Shown: piece after piece, positions 18,854 through 27,011 of the stretch
Numbering within the stretch: the first letter of the stretch is position 1
Layout: every line of letters starts with the position of its first letter
Assembly (NCBI GenBank): GCA_030427635.1
Contig: JAUIBA010000007.1
Location: 62,001-126,000 of the forward strand
Direction of reading: 5' to 3'
Length of the DNA stretch: 64,000 nucleotides
Origin: Bacteroidia bacterium
GTDB taxonomy: Bacteria; Bacteroidota; Bacteroidia; Chitinophagales; Chitinophagaceae
Position numbers and translations under genes: made by a program
Notes under the pieces: model-generated
What the model saw: only the letters and a program-made list of their open reading frames with translations
What the model was told of the DNA's origin: nothing
The model's database searches: none

Positions 18854-20479
18854 ATGAAGTACAACATGAAAAAAGTAGTGATGATGCTGGCCTTTGCAGG
18901 TATGGGCTTCGGTGTATTTGCACAGGACGCCACTGTAATGAACGGTGTTAAAATGTACAATTACAAAAAATACAAAACAGCCGAATCTATTCTGGCACCT
19001 CTGGCCGATAAGGACCCTATAGCTAACTATTATCTGGGTCTGTCTCAACTGGAGTCGGGTGATCTGAAGAAAGCTCAGGCTACATTTGCAAAATTTCCTG
19101 AAGATCTTGCTAATATATCAGGTACCGCCCGTGTGGCTTATATGTCAAATGACATAGCTACAGGTAATAAAATAACAAAAGAACTGGCAGCAAAAGCCAA
19201 AAGAAAAGACTGGAAACCACAGAAGTATGCTGCCGATGCGATAGCATATACCGAAGGTGGCGACTATACTCAGGCTGTAGCATGGTATAAAGACGCTCTT
19301 TCCAAAAATCCGGATGATATTACCAGCATACGTATAGGACTGGGAGATGTAATGCGTAAAGTGCCCGGTGGTGGTGGTGAAGCCATGAACAATTATGAGG
19401 CTGTAGTGGAAAAGGATAAGGCAAACTCTCTGGGTTACTCCCGTATAGGTGACCTGTGGTATGATGCCCGCAATTACCAGAGCGCTCTGGAAAACTATAA
19501 GCGTGCTAAAGAAGCAGATGCGGAAAACCCGCTTCCTTATAAAGCGCTGGCAGATGCATACAGCCGCTCAGGACAATACCAGAATGCGCTGACTAACATC
19601 AAGGAATATCTGTCTCACTCAGACAATACGATGGACGACCAGCAGGATTATGTACGCGCATTGTATCAGGCGCAGAGTTTCTGCGATGCGGCAACCCTCT
19701 CCCAGAAGCTGCTGAACAGCAAGCCAGAACCTGCTAAAGTAATTGAGCTTACCGGTATACTGGGATTCTCTCAGGCTCGTTGTGGCGACTCTACAGTAGC
19801 CCTGGCCAACCTGCGCAGATATTTTGCTATGCAGGATGCAAAGAAGATTACTCCGGGTGCTTACATAGAGTTTGGTAAGCTGTTTATGAAGCTGGACATG
19901 CTGGACTCTGCAGGTGCATACTACACTAAAGGCATAGAAGGGGATACCAGCGGCGATAAGGCCGATGCATACCGTGATGTAGCAGAGGCTTTCAAGTCAA
20001 AGAAAGACTATTGCAAATCGGCAGTATGGTATACCAACCTGGTAAAATCGGGCTCAAAAGCTACTGCCAATGATTATGCATGGCGTGTGATAGCATACTA
20101 CTACTGTAATGATATGGCCGGCGCTACTACTGCTGCTGCTGAGTTTGCTGAAGCTTATCCTACTATTCCTCAGCCGTTGTACTGGCAGGGACGTGTAGCT
20201 GCAGCTATTGACTCTGAAGCTACTACAGGTGGGGCTGTACCTTACTACACAAAATGGCTTGATACGGTAGGCTGGTCTTCATACGACCGCAAGAGCGACC
20301 TGAAGCAGGTATATTCGTATCTTATGTACTACTATCTGAATGCAAAGGATTCTGAAAACCTGAAAATCATCAAAGAGAAAGCGCTGGAAGCAGATCCGGA
20401 AAACAAGACAGTAAAAGACATAGAGGCTCTGGAAAAGCAGATGGGACTGGCTCCTAAAAAGCCTTCGGGGTCTAAATAG
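18854..20479 (+). CDS. Secreted tetratricopeptide-repeat protein
   Basis: 541 residues. Signal peptide (MKYNMKKVVMMLAFAGMGFGVFAQ), then a chain of TPR units across most of the length (for example YLGLSQLESGDLKKAQATF, AVAWYKDALSKNPDDI, ALENYKRAKEADAENP, YQNALTNIKEYL). It is probably a periplasmic scaffold for protein contacts. Third gene of the small-membrane-protein / PstS-like / TPR set; a strong terminator follows. Confidence 0.88.
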   Translation: MKYNMKKVVMMLAFAGMGFGVFAQDATVMNGVKMYNYKKYKTAESILAPLADKDPIANYYLGLSQLESGDLKKAQATFAKFPEDLANISGTARVAYMSNDIATGNKITKELAAKAKRKDWKPQKYAADAIAYTEGGDYTQAVAWYKDALSKNPDDITSIRIGLGDVMRKVPGGGGEAMNNYEAVVEKDKANSLGYSRIGDLWYDARNYQSALENYKRAKEADAENPLPYKALADAYSRSGQYQNALTNIKEYLSHSDNTMDDQQDYVRALYQAQSFCDAATLSQKLLNSKPEPAKVIELTGILGFSQARCGDSTVALANLRRYFAMQDAKKITPGAYIEFGKLFMKLDMLDSAGAYYTKGIEGDTSGDKADAYRDVAEAFKSKKDYCKSAVWYTNLVKSGSKATANDYAWRVIAYYYCNDMAGATTAAAEFAEAYPTIPQPLYWQGRVAAAIDSEATTGGAVPYYTKWLDTVGWSSYDRKSDLKQVYSYLMYYYLNAKDSENLKIIKEKALEADPENKTVKDIEALEKQMGLAPKKPSGSK

Positions 20480-20505
20480 GGATAGTTAATTATTACCTTT
20501 TATAA

Positions 20506-20545
20506 AGCAGGCACATGTGCATAGGTACATGTGCCTGCTGTTTTT
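20506..20545 (+). terminator. Rho-independent terminator after TPR gene
   Basis: 13-base-pair perfect stem (20506-20518 with 20527-20539), 8-base loop, followed by GTTTTTA. Confidence 0.88.
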
Positions 20546-20626
20546 ATGGCCACAAATGTAATGCTGTTATAAAAACATAATTGTCCGTAATTTTTAAGAT
20601 ACCGGTATGCTTGCTAATTTTATGAT

Positions 20627-21715
20627 GTGGTACGGCATAAAATCATCCATACGCAGAGGGGCTTTCTTATCCGTAAGTCATTGCAGCTATCGTTGGCGCT
20701 GATGGTACTGGCAGGCTGTGCCGGTAACGGGCAGAGTGCAAAGGAGAACCTGAATGATCTTACCAATAAGATAGGGCGAACATCAATAGCTGAGGAGTAC
20801 CCTAAGGTGCCTCATGATGAGTTGCTGAGTGATATGTCTGCCGGAAACAGGGTGTACCTGGAGCTACAGGAGCGTTATGCAAAAGGGCTGCGGGAACTGA
20901 AAGCAGCCACTGACAGGGACAGTGTGAAGCTGGTAGTGGTAATCATGACTCCAGAGGTAGGAAAATATGCTACTGTAGAGAATCTGTATGGGATACCATA
21001 TATAAACCAGATATGTACCAATGAAAAAGTGGACGTAGTGGATATAACGCCTGCCGTCTCTGAATGGTCTGCAACGGCTGAGCCTTCTTATGCGCCACAG
21101 TATGGCAACTGGTCTGTGAGAGGAGCAGCATTTGCTGCTACGCAGATAGCGCCCGTAATTGTTCGTTACAGAGATGCCCGTAGCCCCCGTGACTGGCATA
21201 TAACAGAAAGACCAGCAACTTTTGGTGATGCCACAAAGGAGAATAATGGTATGGATAACCAGAATGATCTGGCTCATGGTGGACATAAACGAAACTACTT
21301 TCTGCACCTCAATACCCAGGGACTGCGTATGGACTGGGATGTTCTTTTTCCACGCACGCGGCAGCGCATACTATTTATGGGAGACTCCCGCATATTTAAT
21401 CCGTTTATAGATGATGAGCGTACGGTTACCGGTCTGCTGCAGCGTCGTTTCCCTGACAGGGAGCTACTTAATGCCGGTAATATGAGCTGCAGTATGGACG
21501 ATTATGTATCGCTCTATGAAGAAAAAGCCCGGTATACAGAGCCGGATTTACTGATACTCTGTACCAATGGAGGTGACATACTGGATGAATACTTTTCTCA
21601 CCGGAACCGGTATTCAAGAAATAAAAAGTGTTACAGACCTACAGACGCTGAGAAGGAATTTTACCGTAAAACATTTGCAGGAGAAAGTAAAAAAACATTC
21701 AGTTATGGAAAATGA
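20627..21715 (+). CDS. SGNH-hydrolase-like lipoprotein
   Basis: 362 residues. A lipobox (LALMVLAGC) follows a basic N-terminus. The centre of the second half has RILFMGDSRIFNPF, with the Gly-Asp-Ser of block I of SGNH hydrolases. AGNMSCSMDDYVSLY and DLLILCTNGGDI could be later blocks. The start is uncertain: the GTG at 20627 is the only early candidate in frame, with a TAATTTTA box ending four bases before it. The substrate is unknown. Its end overlaps the YfiT gene by 11 bases, suggesting translational coupling. Confidence 0.65.
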   Translation: MVRHKIIHTQRGFLIRKSLQLSLALMVLAGCAGNGQSAKENLNDLTNKIGRTSIAEEYPKVPHDELLSDMSAGNRVYLELQERYAKGLRELKAATDRDSVKLVVVIMTPEVGKYATVENLYGIPYINQICTNEKVDVVDITPAVSEWSATAEPSYAPQYGNWSVRGAAFAATQIAPVIVRYRDARSPRDWHITERPATFGDATKENNGMDNQNDLAHGGHKRNYFLHLNTQGLRMDWDVLFPRTRQRILFMGDSRIFNPFIDDERTVTGLLQRRFPDRELLNAGNMSCSMDDYVSLYEEKARYTEPDLLILCTNGGDILDEYFSHRNRYSRNKKCYRPTDAEKEFYRKTFAGESKKTFSYGK

Positions 21716-22253
21716 TGCATTACTGGAGTCTCTGAGGTATCCTATAGGGCGCTACCAGCGTCCCGATACATTTGATGCGGCAGAGCTGCCGGAATGGCTG
21801 GCTGTACTGCGTGCATTGCCATCATGGATGGATGCCTGTATAGAGAATCTGGATGCGGCGCAGCTGGATGTTCCTTATCGCCCCGGCGGATGGACTATCA
21901 TGCAGGTAGTGCATCATGTGGCAGATAGTCATATGAATGCTTATGTACGGCTGAAGCTGGCGCTTACAGAGGAGCAGCCAGTCATTTGCCCCTATAATGA
22001 GCAGGCATGGGCAGTACTGCCTGATGTGGCTGCGGTGCCGGTCAATGTATCTGTCACCATGCTGCATACCATTCACAGGCGTATGGTGGCTGTAATGGAG
22101 CAAATGTCTCCTGCCGACTGGGAGCGCTGCTATTTTCATCCCCAGCATGAGCGCCTTTTTCCATTATGGGAGATGGCGGCATTGTATGTGTGGCATAGCA
22201 GACACCATACTGCACACATTACACAACTCAGAGACCGTATGGGGTGGTGGTAA
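21705..22253 (+). CDS. YfiT/DinB-type metal-dependent enzyme (bacillithiol transferase-like)
   Basis: 182 residues from the ATG at 21705, about the usual length for the YfiT family. Metal-binding histidines occur in VVHHVADSHMNAY (first helix) and WHSRHHTAHI (last helix), the DinB-fold pattern. Family members act as putative thiol transferases or hydrolases; a bacillithiol role would fit Bacteroidota but is inferred. It overlaps the preceding lipoprotein gene by 11 bases, so the two are probably co-transcribed. Confidence 0.85.
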   Translation: MENDALLESLRYPIGRYQRPDTFDAAELPEWLAVLRALPSWMDACIENLDAAQLDVPYRPGGWTIMQVVHHVADSHMNAYVRLKLALTEEQPVICPYNEQAWAVLPDVAAVPVNVSVTMLHTIHRRMVAVMEQMSPADWERCYFHPQHERLFPLWEMAALYVWHSRHHTAHITQLRDRMGWW

Positions 22254-22357
22254 TTCTTAACGATATTGTATCGATGTGCTGTACTGATGTTAATAATATA
22301 TCAGTCTCTTTATTTTGTCTCTTTTAGTGCTATCTTAGCACATAAACCTTTTTGGGA

Positions 22358-22834
22358 ATGCAAGCTTATCTCGCCAATTTCATCTATCTGCACAGTATAC
22401 TGCGGTATTTTATACTGCTATTCGCACTTATTGTGGCATTTCAAAGCATTTTCGGATTGCTGGGAAAGCGGAAGTTTCATAAACTGAATAAGCAGGTAGC
22501 ACTTGTTCTGCTTATTTTCTGTGATTTACAGTTGCTCATAGGAGGGCTGCTGTACTACTACAAGGTCCTCGGGGCAGGTTATTTTTCACAGGGTGGGGTA
22601 ATGTCCGATACCTACCGCCGTTTTTATGCGGTAGAGCATGGCGTTGGTATGGTAATAGCTATTCTGCTGGTACACATTGGTTATAGTGTCACTAAAAAGA
22701 ACTGGGATGCAGACCGGAAATTCAAGAGACTATTCTGGTGTTCGTTCCTGGCGCTGGTTCTCTTCACAGTAATGACCCCATGGCAGAGCCGGCAGCTGGT
22801 AGGGCGTCCCAATGTTCCGCATCTGTCTCACTAG
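22358..22834 (+). CDS. Four-helix membrane protein, function unknown
   Basis: 158 residues from the ATG at 22358; a TTG six bases upstream is a poorer start. Four predicted membrane helices (near residues 11-28, 45-65, 90-108 and 124-140) with conserved-looking loop residues YAVEHGVGM and TVMTPWQSR. PlsC follows after three bases on the same strand, so it probably shares the transcript. The His between helices two and three could bind haem or metal, but I cannot show that. Confidence 0.75.
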   Translation: MQAYLANFIYLHSILRYFILLFALIVAFQSIFGLLGKRKFHKLNKQVALVLLIFCDLQLLIGGLLYYYKVLGAGYFSQGGVMSDTYRRFYAVEHGVGMVIAILLVHIGYSVTKKNWDADRKFKRLFWCSFLALVLFTVMTPWQSRQLVGRPNVPHLSH

Positions 22835-22837
22835 CGT

Positions 22838-23575
22838 ATGGTCAGGCGACTACTGCAGCCGCTATTTGCGGTTTACGTGATTATTACTTTTGTTGCAGGT
22901 TTTTTTCTACTATTTCCTTTATTTCTTATTCATAGCGCCCGTCGTAGTGCTGCAGGAAGGGAGCGTATTTACCGCATCATTCGGCATTGGGCGCAGATAT
23001 GGTTATGGGTAATAGGTATGCCATTGCGCATATCGGGGCCACGGCCAGCCAATCAGCGGTACATAATCGTCTGCAACCACATCTCATATATGGATACTGT
23101 AGTGCTTTTCCCGGCATTGCCTGGCTATTTCAGACCATTAGGGAAAAAGGAGTTTTCAAAAGTACCCATGCTGGGATTTTTATACCGGCAGATAGTAATA
23201 ATGGTAAACCGTAGCAGCCCCGACAGCAGGGCAAAGAGTATGCGCATCATGTGGCGGGCACTACGTAAGGAAAGCAGTATTATTATATTTCCTGAAGGTA
23301 CTTTTAACGAAACCGGTGAAGTGCTGAAATCATTTTTTGATGGAGCGTTCCGGCTGGCTATTACCTCTCAGACATCCATTCTACCAATAGTTTTCCCTGA
23401 TACGGTACACCGATGGCACTATAGTGGCTGGTGGAAACTGTGGCCCGGACGTAACAGGGCCATATATCTGCCACCTGTATCTGTAGCCGGTATGACTATG
23501 GACGACCTGCCTGCTCTTAAAGAAAAAGTGTGGCATATCATGGCCGAAGAGTTGTCCCGGCATGATTACCCCTGA
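22838..23575 (+). CDS. plsC: 1-acyl-sn-glycerol-3-phosphate acyltransferase (PlsC family)
   Basis: 245 residues. An N-terminal membrane helix (about 8-30) is followed by the acyltransferase motifs: NHISYMDTV (the HX4D catalytic pair, near residue 80) and FPEGTFNETGE (near 150, glycerol-phosphate binding). It adds the second acyl chain to lysophosphatidate at the inner membrane. Related enzymes acylate other lipids, so the exact substrate is inferred from the family. Confidence 0.88.
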   Translation: MVRRLLQPLFAVYVIITFVAGFFLLFPLFLIHSARRSAAGRERIYRIIRHWAQIWLWVIGMPLRISGPRPANQRYIIVCNHISYMDTVVLFPALPGYFRPLGKKEFSKVPMLGFLYRQIVIMVNRSSPDSRAKSMRIMWRALRKESSIIIFPEGTFNETGEVLKSFFDGAFRLAITSQTSILPIVFPDTVHRWHYSGWWKLWPGRNRAIYLPPVSVAGMTMDDLPALKEKVWHIMAEELSRHDYP

Positions 23576-23603
23576 CAGGACGTAGCGTTACCACACTTAT
23601 TGG

Positions 23604-23717
23604 TTAGTGTAGCATCTTATAGCTAAGGTATATGATACTGGCACAGGATAGCAGTAGTATTCCAATCACGGTTATCAGGTAGGTTAGCTTCTCACTGTTC
23701 ATGTCTCTCGTTTTCAT
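23604..23717 (-). CDS. Possible 37-residue single-span membrane protein
   Basis: ATG at 23717, stop at 23604. The peptide is a short polar start (MKTRDMNSEKLTY), one hydrophobic helix (LITVIGILLLSCASIIYL) and a short tail (SYKMLH). The composition is ideal for a small membrane protein. There is no strong ribosome-binding site and no database support here. It sits alone in the 300-base gap between PlsC and the beta-propeller gene. Confidence 0.4.
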   Translation of the reverse strand: MKTRDMNSEKLTYLITVIGILLLSCASIIYLSYKMLH

Positions 23718-23875
23718 CTTAATTTCAGGGATGCATTATGTGCATTCACTGTAATAATAGATTACAATAATCGCACCGTAAATGATAACGGTCAATAGAA
23801 ATACTGTTAAAAGTCAATCTGTATGACCCTGTTTTAACAAACTTCTGCAAAGGGGGAAGGCATTTTATACGTCTG

Positions 23876-25411
23876 TTACGGTGTTTTGAACCGTACATCG
23901 GCAGAATACGGCATAACCGTTACCTGATACCTTCTGCTGTTAAGTGGTTCCAGCGTATTAAGACTGTATACGGAATACCATCCCGCCCGGCCGCCACATG
24001 CTGTAGCATGGTGAGGTGCAGGGCCGTCAGGGTTAGAGTTGGTACTGGCAATGTATATCTTACCATAACGGTCGTCGACGGTAATACCATGAGGTTGATA
24101 AAAATCTCCTTTCAGTACTTTCTCCACTACATGTGTGTTATAGTTGATTACATATACTGAGCCTTTACGGCCGGCCGGTACGCCATCCACATCTTCCATG
24201 CAGGTAACGAACATAAGTGGCTTTGTATAGGACATCGCTATTTCCTGTGGTACGGCACCTACCGGTATGGCATCCATTACCTCATCGGTATGTGCATTCA
24301 TGACACGTACCTCATTAGTGCCTTCACAGGTAAGGAAATACTTGCTTCGGTCAGGTGTCATCATTATTTCGTGCGGGTTGGGTGAGGTTTTATCTGTATT
24401 GTTTGTGGCTACCGGTGGCTTACCGTCAATACTTATTTTTCTGTAACTGGGGAATGGAGATGCTTTGGGTGCCCAGCGGAATACGACATTCCCATACTGG
24501 CCGGTAATGAAGCAGGTGTCAAAAGCTGCATCGCTGGCTATACCATGTGGCCATACAAATAGCCCCGCCCCGCTGCCGGTAAGCTCAGGTACGGTATTCA
24601 TTGTATTTGTATTGGCATAGAGTACACGCCCGTTATCGGCCCAGTCGCTGGTTACCAGCATCGTATCATTAGGAGCTACAAATACAATATTCCATGAGCC
24701 TGTGCCCAGTGTGCCGGTATTCACAATATTATCCAGGCTGGCATCCATTTTTTGTATCCCTGTTCCATTCAGGAAGCTTACATAGGCATATTTGCCTGCA
24801 TTATCAAAACGTACACAGTGGGGGCTCTCTGTCGTGCCAGCCAGTGTGCCTACCTTTATATACCGCATTACCAGGTTACTCTCTGCATCTATCACGGCTA
24901 TCAGGTCACACCCCTGCTGGCTCAGGTATATCTTTTGCCTTGTGTCGGCATTGGCAGTAAAGGCTATGTTACCGTTTACATCCGGTGCACCTTCAGCAAT
25001 CCACTGCTTCAGTGTATTATATTCTTCGTCGCTCAATGGTGTAGGATTGCTGCCTGTTGCGTCAAATGGCATGGTGGGTGATGCTGTTGTGCCACGGTTA
25101 GGGTCAGTATTTACAAAATACAGCAGCGGGCTGAACTCGGGACTGTAAGGAATTACCTCTGCACCATTGGCCCCACCCTCAAACAGGTGTGTCCATGTAT
25201 CCAGCCGCAGGCCGGCTGCATTTACTGAGCTGGCATCATTATGACAACCCGACGTAGCACACTTTGTTACAAGTATTTTAGCAATGTCAGTAGGAAATCC
25301 GCCTGTTTCCAGTGGCGGTTCAGGGTTAACACCAGGGTCTTTTTTGCACGAGCAGCCCCACATTTGCATGTAGAACAGAACCATGCACAGTATTACAATG
25401 ATATTGCGCAT
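23876..25411 (-). CDS. Lipoprotein with haem-like CX4CH motif and YncE-type beta-propeller
   Basis: 511 residues. The signal ends in a lipobox-like MWGCSCKK. Residues 40-130 resemble the planctomycete-type cytochrome C domain, but the haem motif is CATSGCH, a CX4CH spacing. Residues 155-490 form a YncE/NHL-type propeller (IAVIDAESNLV, PHCVRFDNAGKYAYVS, NPHEIMMTPDRSKYFLT, PHGITVDDRYGKIYIAS). Exported, probably anchored in the outer membrane. An electron-transfer or adhesion role cannot be decided from sequence. Confidence 0.78.
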   Translation of the reverse strand: MRNIIVILCMVLFYMQMWGCSCKKDPGVNPEPPLETGGFPTDIAKILVTKCATSGCHNDASSVNAAGLRLDTWTHLFEGGANGAEVIPYSPEFSPLLYFVNTDPNRGTTASPTMPFDATGSNPTPLSDEEYNTLKQWIAEGAPDVNGNIAFTANADTRQKIYLSQQGCDLIAVIDAESNLVMRYIKVGTLAGTTESPHCVRFDNAGKYAYVSFLNGTGIQKMDASLDNIVNTGTLGTGSWNIVFVAPNDTMLVTSDWADNGRVLYANTNTMNTVPELTGSGAGLFVWPHGIASDAAFDTCFITGQYGNVVFRWAPKASPFPSYRKISIDGKPPVATNNTDKTSPNPHEIMMTPDRSKYFLTCEGTNEVRVMNAHTDEVMDAIPVGAVPQEIAMSYTKPLMFVTCMEDVDGVPAGRKGSVYVINYNTHVVEKVLKGDFYQPHGITVDDRYGKIYIASTNSNPDGPAPHHATACGGRAGWYSVYSLNTLEPLNSRRYQVTVMPYSADVRFKTP

Positions 25412-25460
25412 ATATATTATGTGTCGATAATTATAAAGTTACGTAATAATTGCCGTCAGA

Positions 25461-25492
25461 TTGTGACCATCATCAGGAATGAGGTAACATTG
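25461..25492 (+). promoter_or_regulatory. Promoter candidate for mqnB
   Basis: TTG (25461-25463), 21-base spacer, TAACATTG (25485-25492, one mismatch to TAnnTTTG). The -7 box ends four bases before the mqnB ATG, so the transcript may start at or next to the start codon. Confidence 0.4.
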
Positions 25493-25496
25493 TCTT

Positions 25497-26129
25497 ATGA
25501 AAATGCTCGTAGTGGCCGCTACACAGGCCGAGATTGGTCCGTTTTTAAGCGCAGGTACTGATGCCGATGTATTGATTACAGGCGTAGGTCCCGTAGCTAC
25601 CACTTATGCACTTACCCGTCATCTGGCCCGTGCGCCCCACTATGATCTTGTGATACAGGCGGGTGTGGCAGGTAGCTTTGATGCCAGTATAGGGCTGGGC
25701 GAGGTCGTACTCATCACCAGCGATACGTGGGGCGACGTGGGTGCAGAAGACCATGCCGATTATCTATCCATCTTTGACCTGGGATTGCTGGGGCAGGATG
25801 AGCCGCCATATGTAGCAGGTGTACTGCCGTTAACACCTCATGCAGTGCATGATACGATTACATTGCGCAGGGCCAGCGGCATTACGGTAAGTACCGTAAG
25901 CGGCAGTGAGGCTACTATAGCCCGCCGCAGGCTTATAGGGGCTGGTACTGAGAGTATGGAGGGGGCAGCATTTCATTATGTATGTCTCAGAGAGCAGGTG
26001 CCATTTGTACAGATACGGGCAATATCAAACTATGTGATACCGCGCGATAAGAGCCAGTGGCGTATGAAGGATGCTATTATCAATCTCAATGATTGGCTCA
26101 TAAACTTCACCAGAGCACATGCCGGCTAA
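25497..26129 (+). CDS. mqnB: Futalosine hydrolase
   Basis: 210 residues of the nucleoside phosphorylase fold. ITGVGPVATTYAL, QAGVAGSFD and the late ESMEGAAFHYVC (substrate-binding Glu pair) and RAISNYVIPRDK match MqnB. It cleaves futalosine to hypoxanthine and dehypoxanthinyl-futalosine in the alternative menaquinone pathway. The assignment rests also on the adjacent mqnD, 38 bases downstream on the same strand. An MTA/SAH nucleosidase is the alternative by fold alone. Confidence 0.9.
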   Translation: MKMLVVAATQAEIGPFLSAGTDADVLITGVGPVATTYALTRHLARAPHYDLVIQAGVAGSFDASIGLGEVVLITSDTWGDVGAEDHADYLSIFDLGLLGQDEPPYVAGVLPLTPHAVHDTITLRRASGITVSTVSGSEATIARRRLIGAGTESMEGAAFHYVCLREQVPFVQIRAISNYVIPRDKSQWRMKDAIINLNDWLINFTRAHAG

Positions 26130-26136
26130 GGGTGCT

Positions 26137-26144
26137 TACCTTTG
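26137..26144 (+). promoter_or_regulatory. -7 box upstream of mqnD
   Basis: Exact TAnnTTTG box (TACCTTTG) just after the mqnB stop, 23 bases before the mqnD ATG. No clear -33 element is seen. It could give mqnD a second promoter of its own. Confidence 0.35.
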
Positions 26145-26167
26145 CGCCGGATAAAAAGGACTTACAG

Positions 26168-26998
26168 ATGAAACTTACGCTAGGATTCAGCCCGTGCCCC
26201 AACGATACTTTCATTTTTGATGCCATGGTCAATGGACTGGTAGATACCAGAGGGCTTTCATTTGACTATGTGATGGAGGATGTGGAAACCCTCAATCAGT
26301 GGGCTGCAGAAGGGAAGCTGGATATTACCAAGCTTAGTTTTAATACATTTCTCCATGAGGTAAAACGTTATGCGCTGCTGCACAGCGGCAGTGCACTGGG
26401 GGTAGGTGTGGGGCCTTTACTGGTAGCCCGCCAGCCGCTGGACCTGTCGCAGATTGATAAGTACCGCATTGCAATTCCCGGTGTTCGCACCACTGCCAAT
26501 CTGCTGCTGACACTTGCCTGGCCACAGGCTAAGAACAAAACAGAGCTGGTGTTCAGTGAGATAGAAAATGCTGTACTGAATGGAGAGTATGATGCTGGTC
26601 TTATCATTCACGAGAGCCGCTTTACCTATGCACAGAAAGGCCTTGTGAAGCTGGCCGATATGGGCGACTGGTGGGAGCAAACCACACAGGCTGCTATCCC
26701 TCTGGGTGGCATAGTGATAAGGCGCAGCATGGGCCCCGATATTGCAGCTACTGTAGATGCTGTTATAAAAGATAGTCTTGCATACTCATGGCAGCGCTAT
26801 CCGACCCTCTCTGACTTTATACGCTGCAATGCTCAGGAAATGGAAGAAGATGTTATGCGCAAGCATATAGAGCTGTATGTGAATGACTATACCACCGACC
26901 TGGGTACAACAGGACGTGCAGCGATAAACACACTATTCAGCAAGGCACAGGATGCAGGACTTATAGCCCCTGTAGATAACCTGGCTGTTTTTTATTAA
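26168..26998 (+). CDS. mqnD: 1,4-dihydroxy-6-naphthoate synthase
   Basis: 276 residues from the ATG at 26168, preceded by the purine-rich AAAAAGGAC. Family hallmarks: GFSPCPNDTFIFDAM at the N-terminus, DITKLSFNTF, GPLLVAR and IHESRFTYAQKGL. It converts cyclic dehypoxanthinyl-futalosine to dihydroxy-naphthoate, the last dedicated step of the futalosine route to menaquinone. Its gene follows mqnB directly, as in many Bacteroidota. The ORF can be extended upstream into mqnB, but that part shows no family similarity. Confidence 0.95.
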   Translation: MKLTLGFSPCPNDTFIFDAMVNGLVDTRGLSFDYVMEDVETLNQWAAEGKLDITKLSFNTFLHEVKRYALLHSGSALGVGVGPLLVARQPLDLSQIDKYRIAIPGVRTTANLLLTLAWPQAKNKTELVFSEIENAVLNGEYDAGLIIHESRFTYAQKGLVKLADMGDWWEQTTQAAIPLGGIVIRRSMGPDIAATVDAVIKDSLAYSWQRYPTLSDFIRCNAQEMEEDVMRKHIELYVNDYTTDLGTTGRAAINTLFSKAQDAGLIAPVDNLAVFY

Positions 26999-27011
26999 CT
27001 GGCTAACTGTA

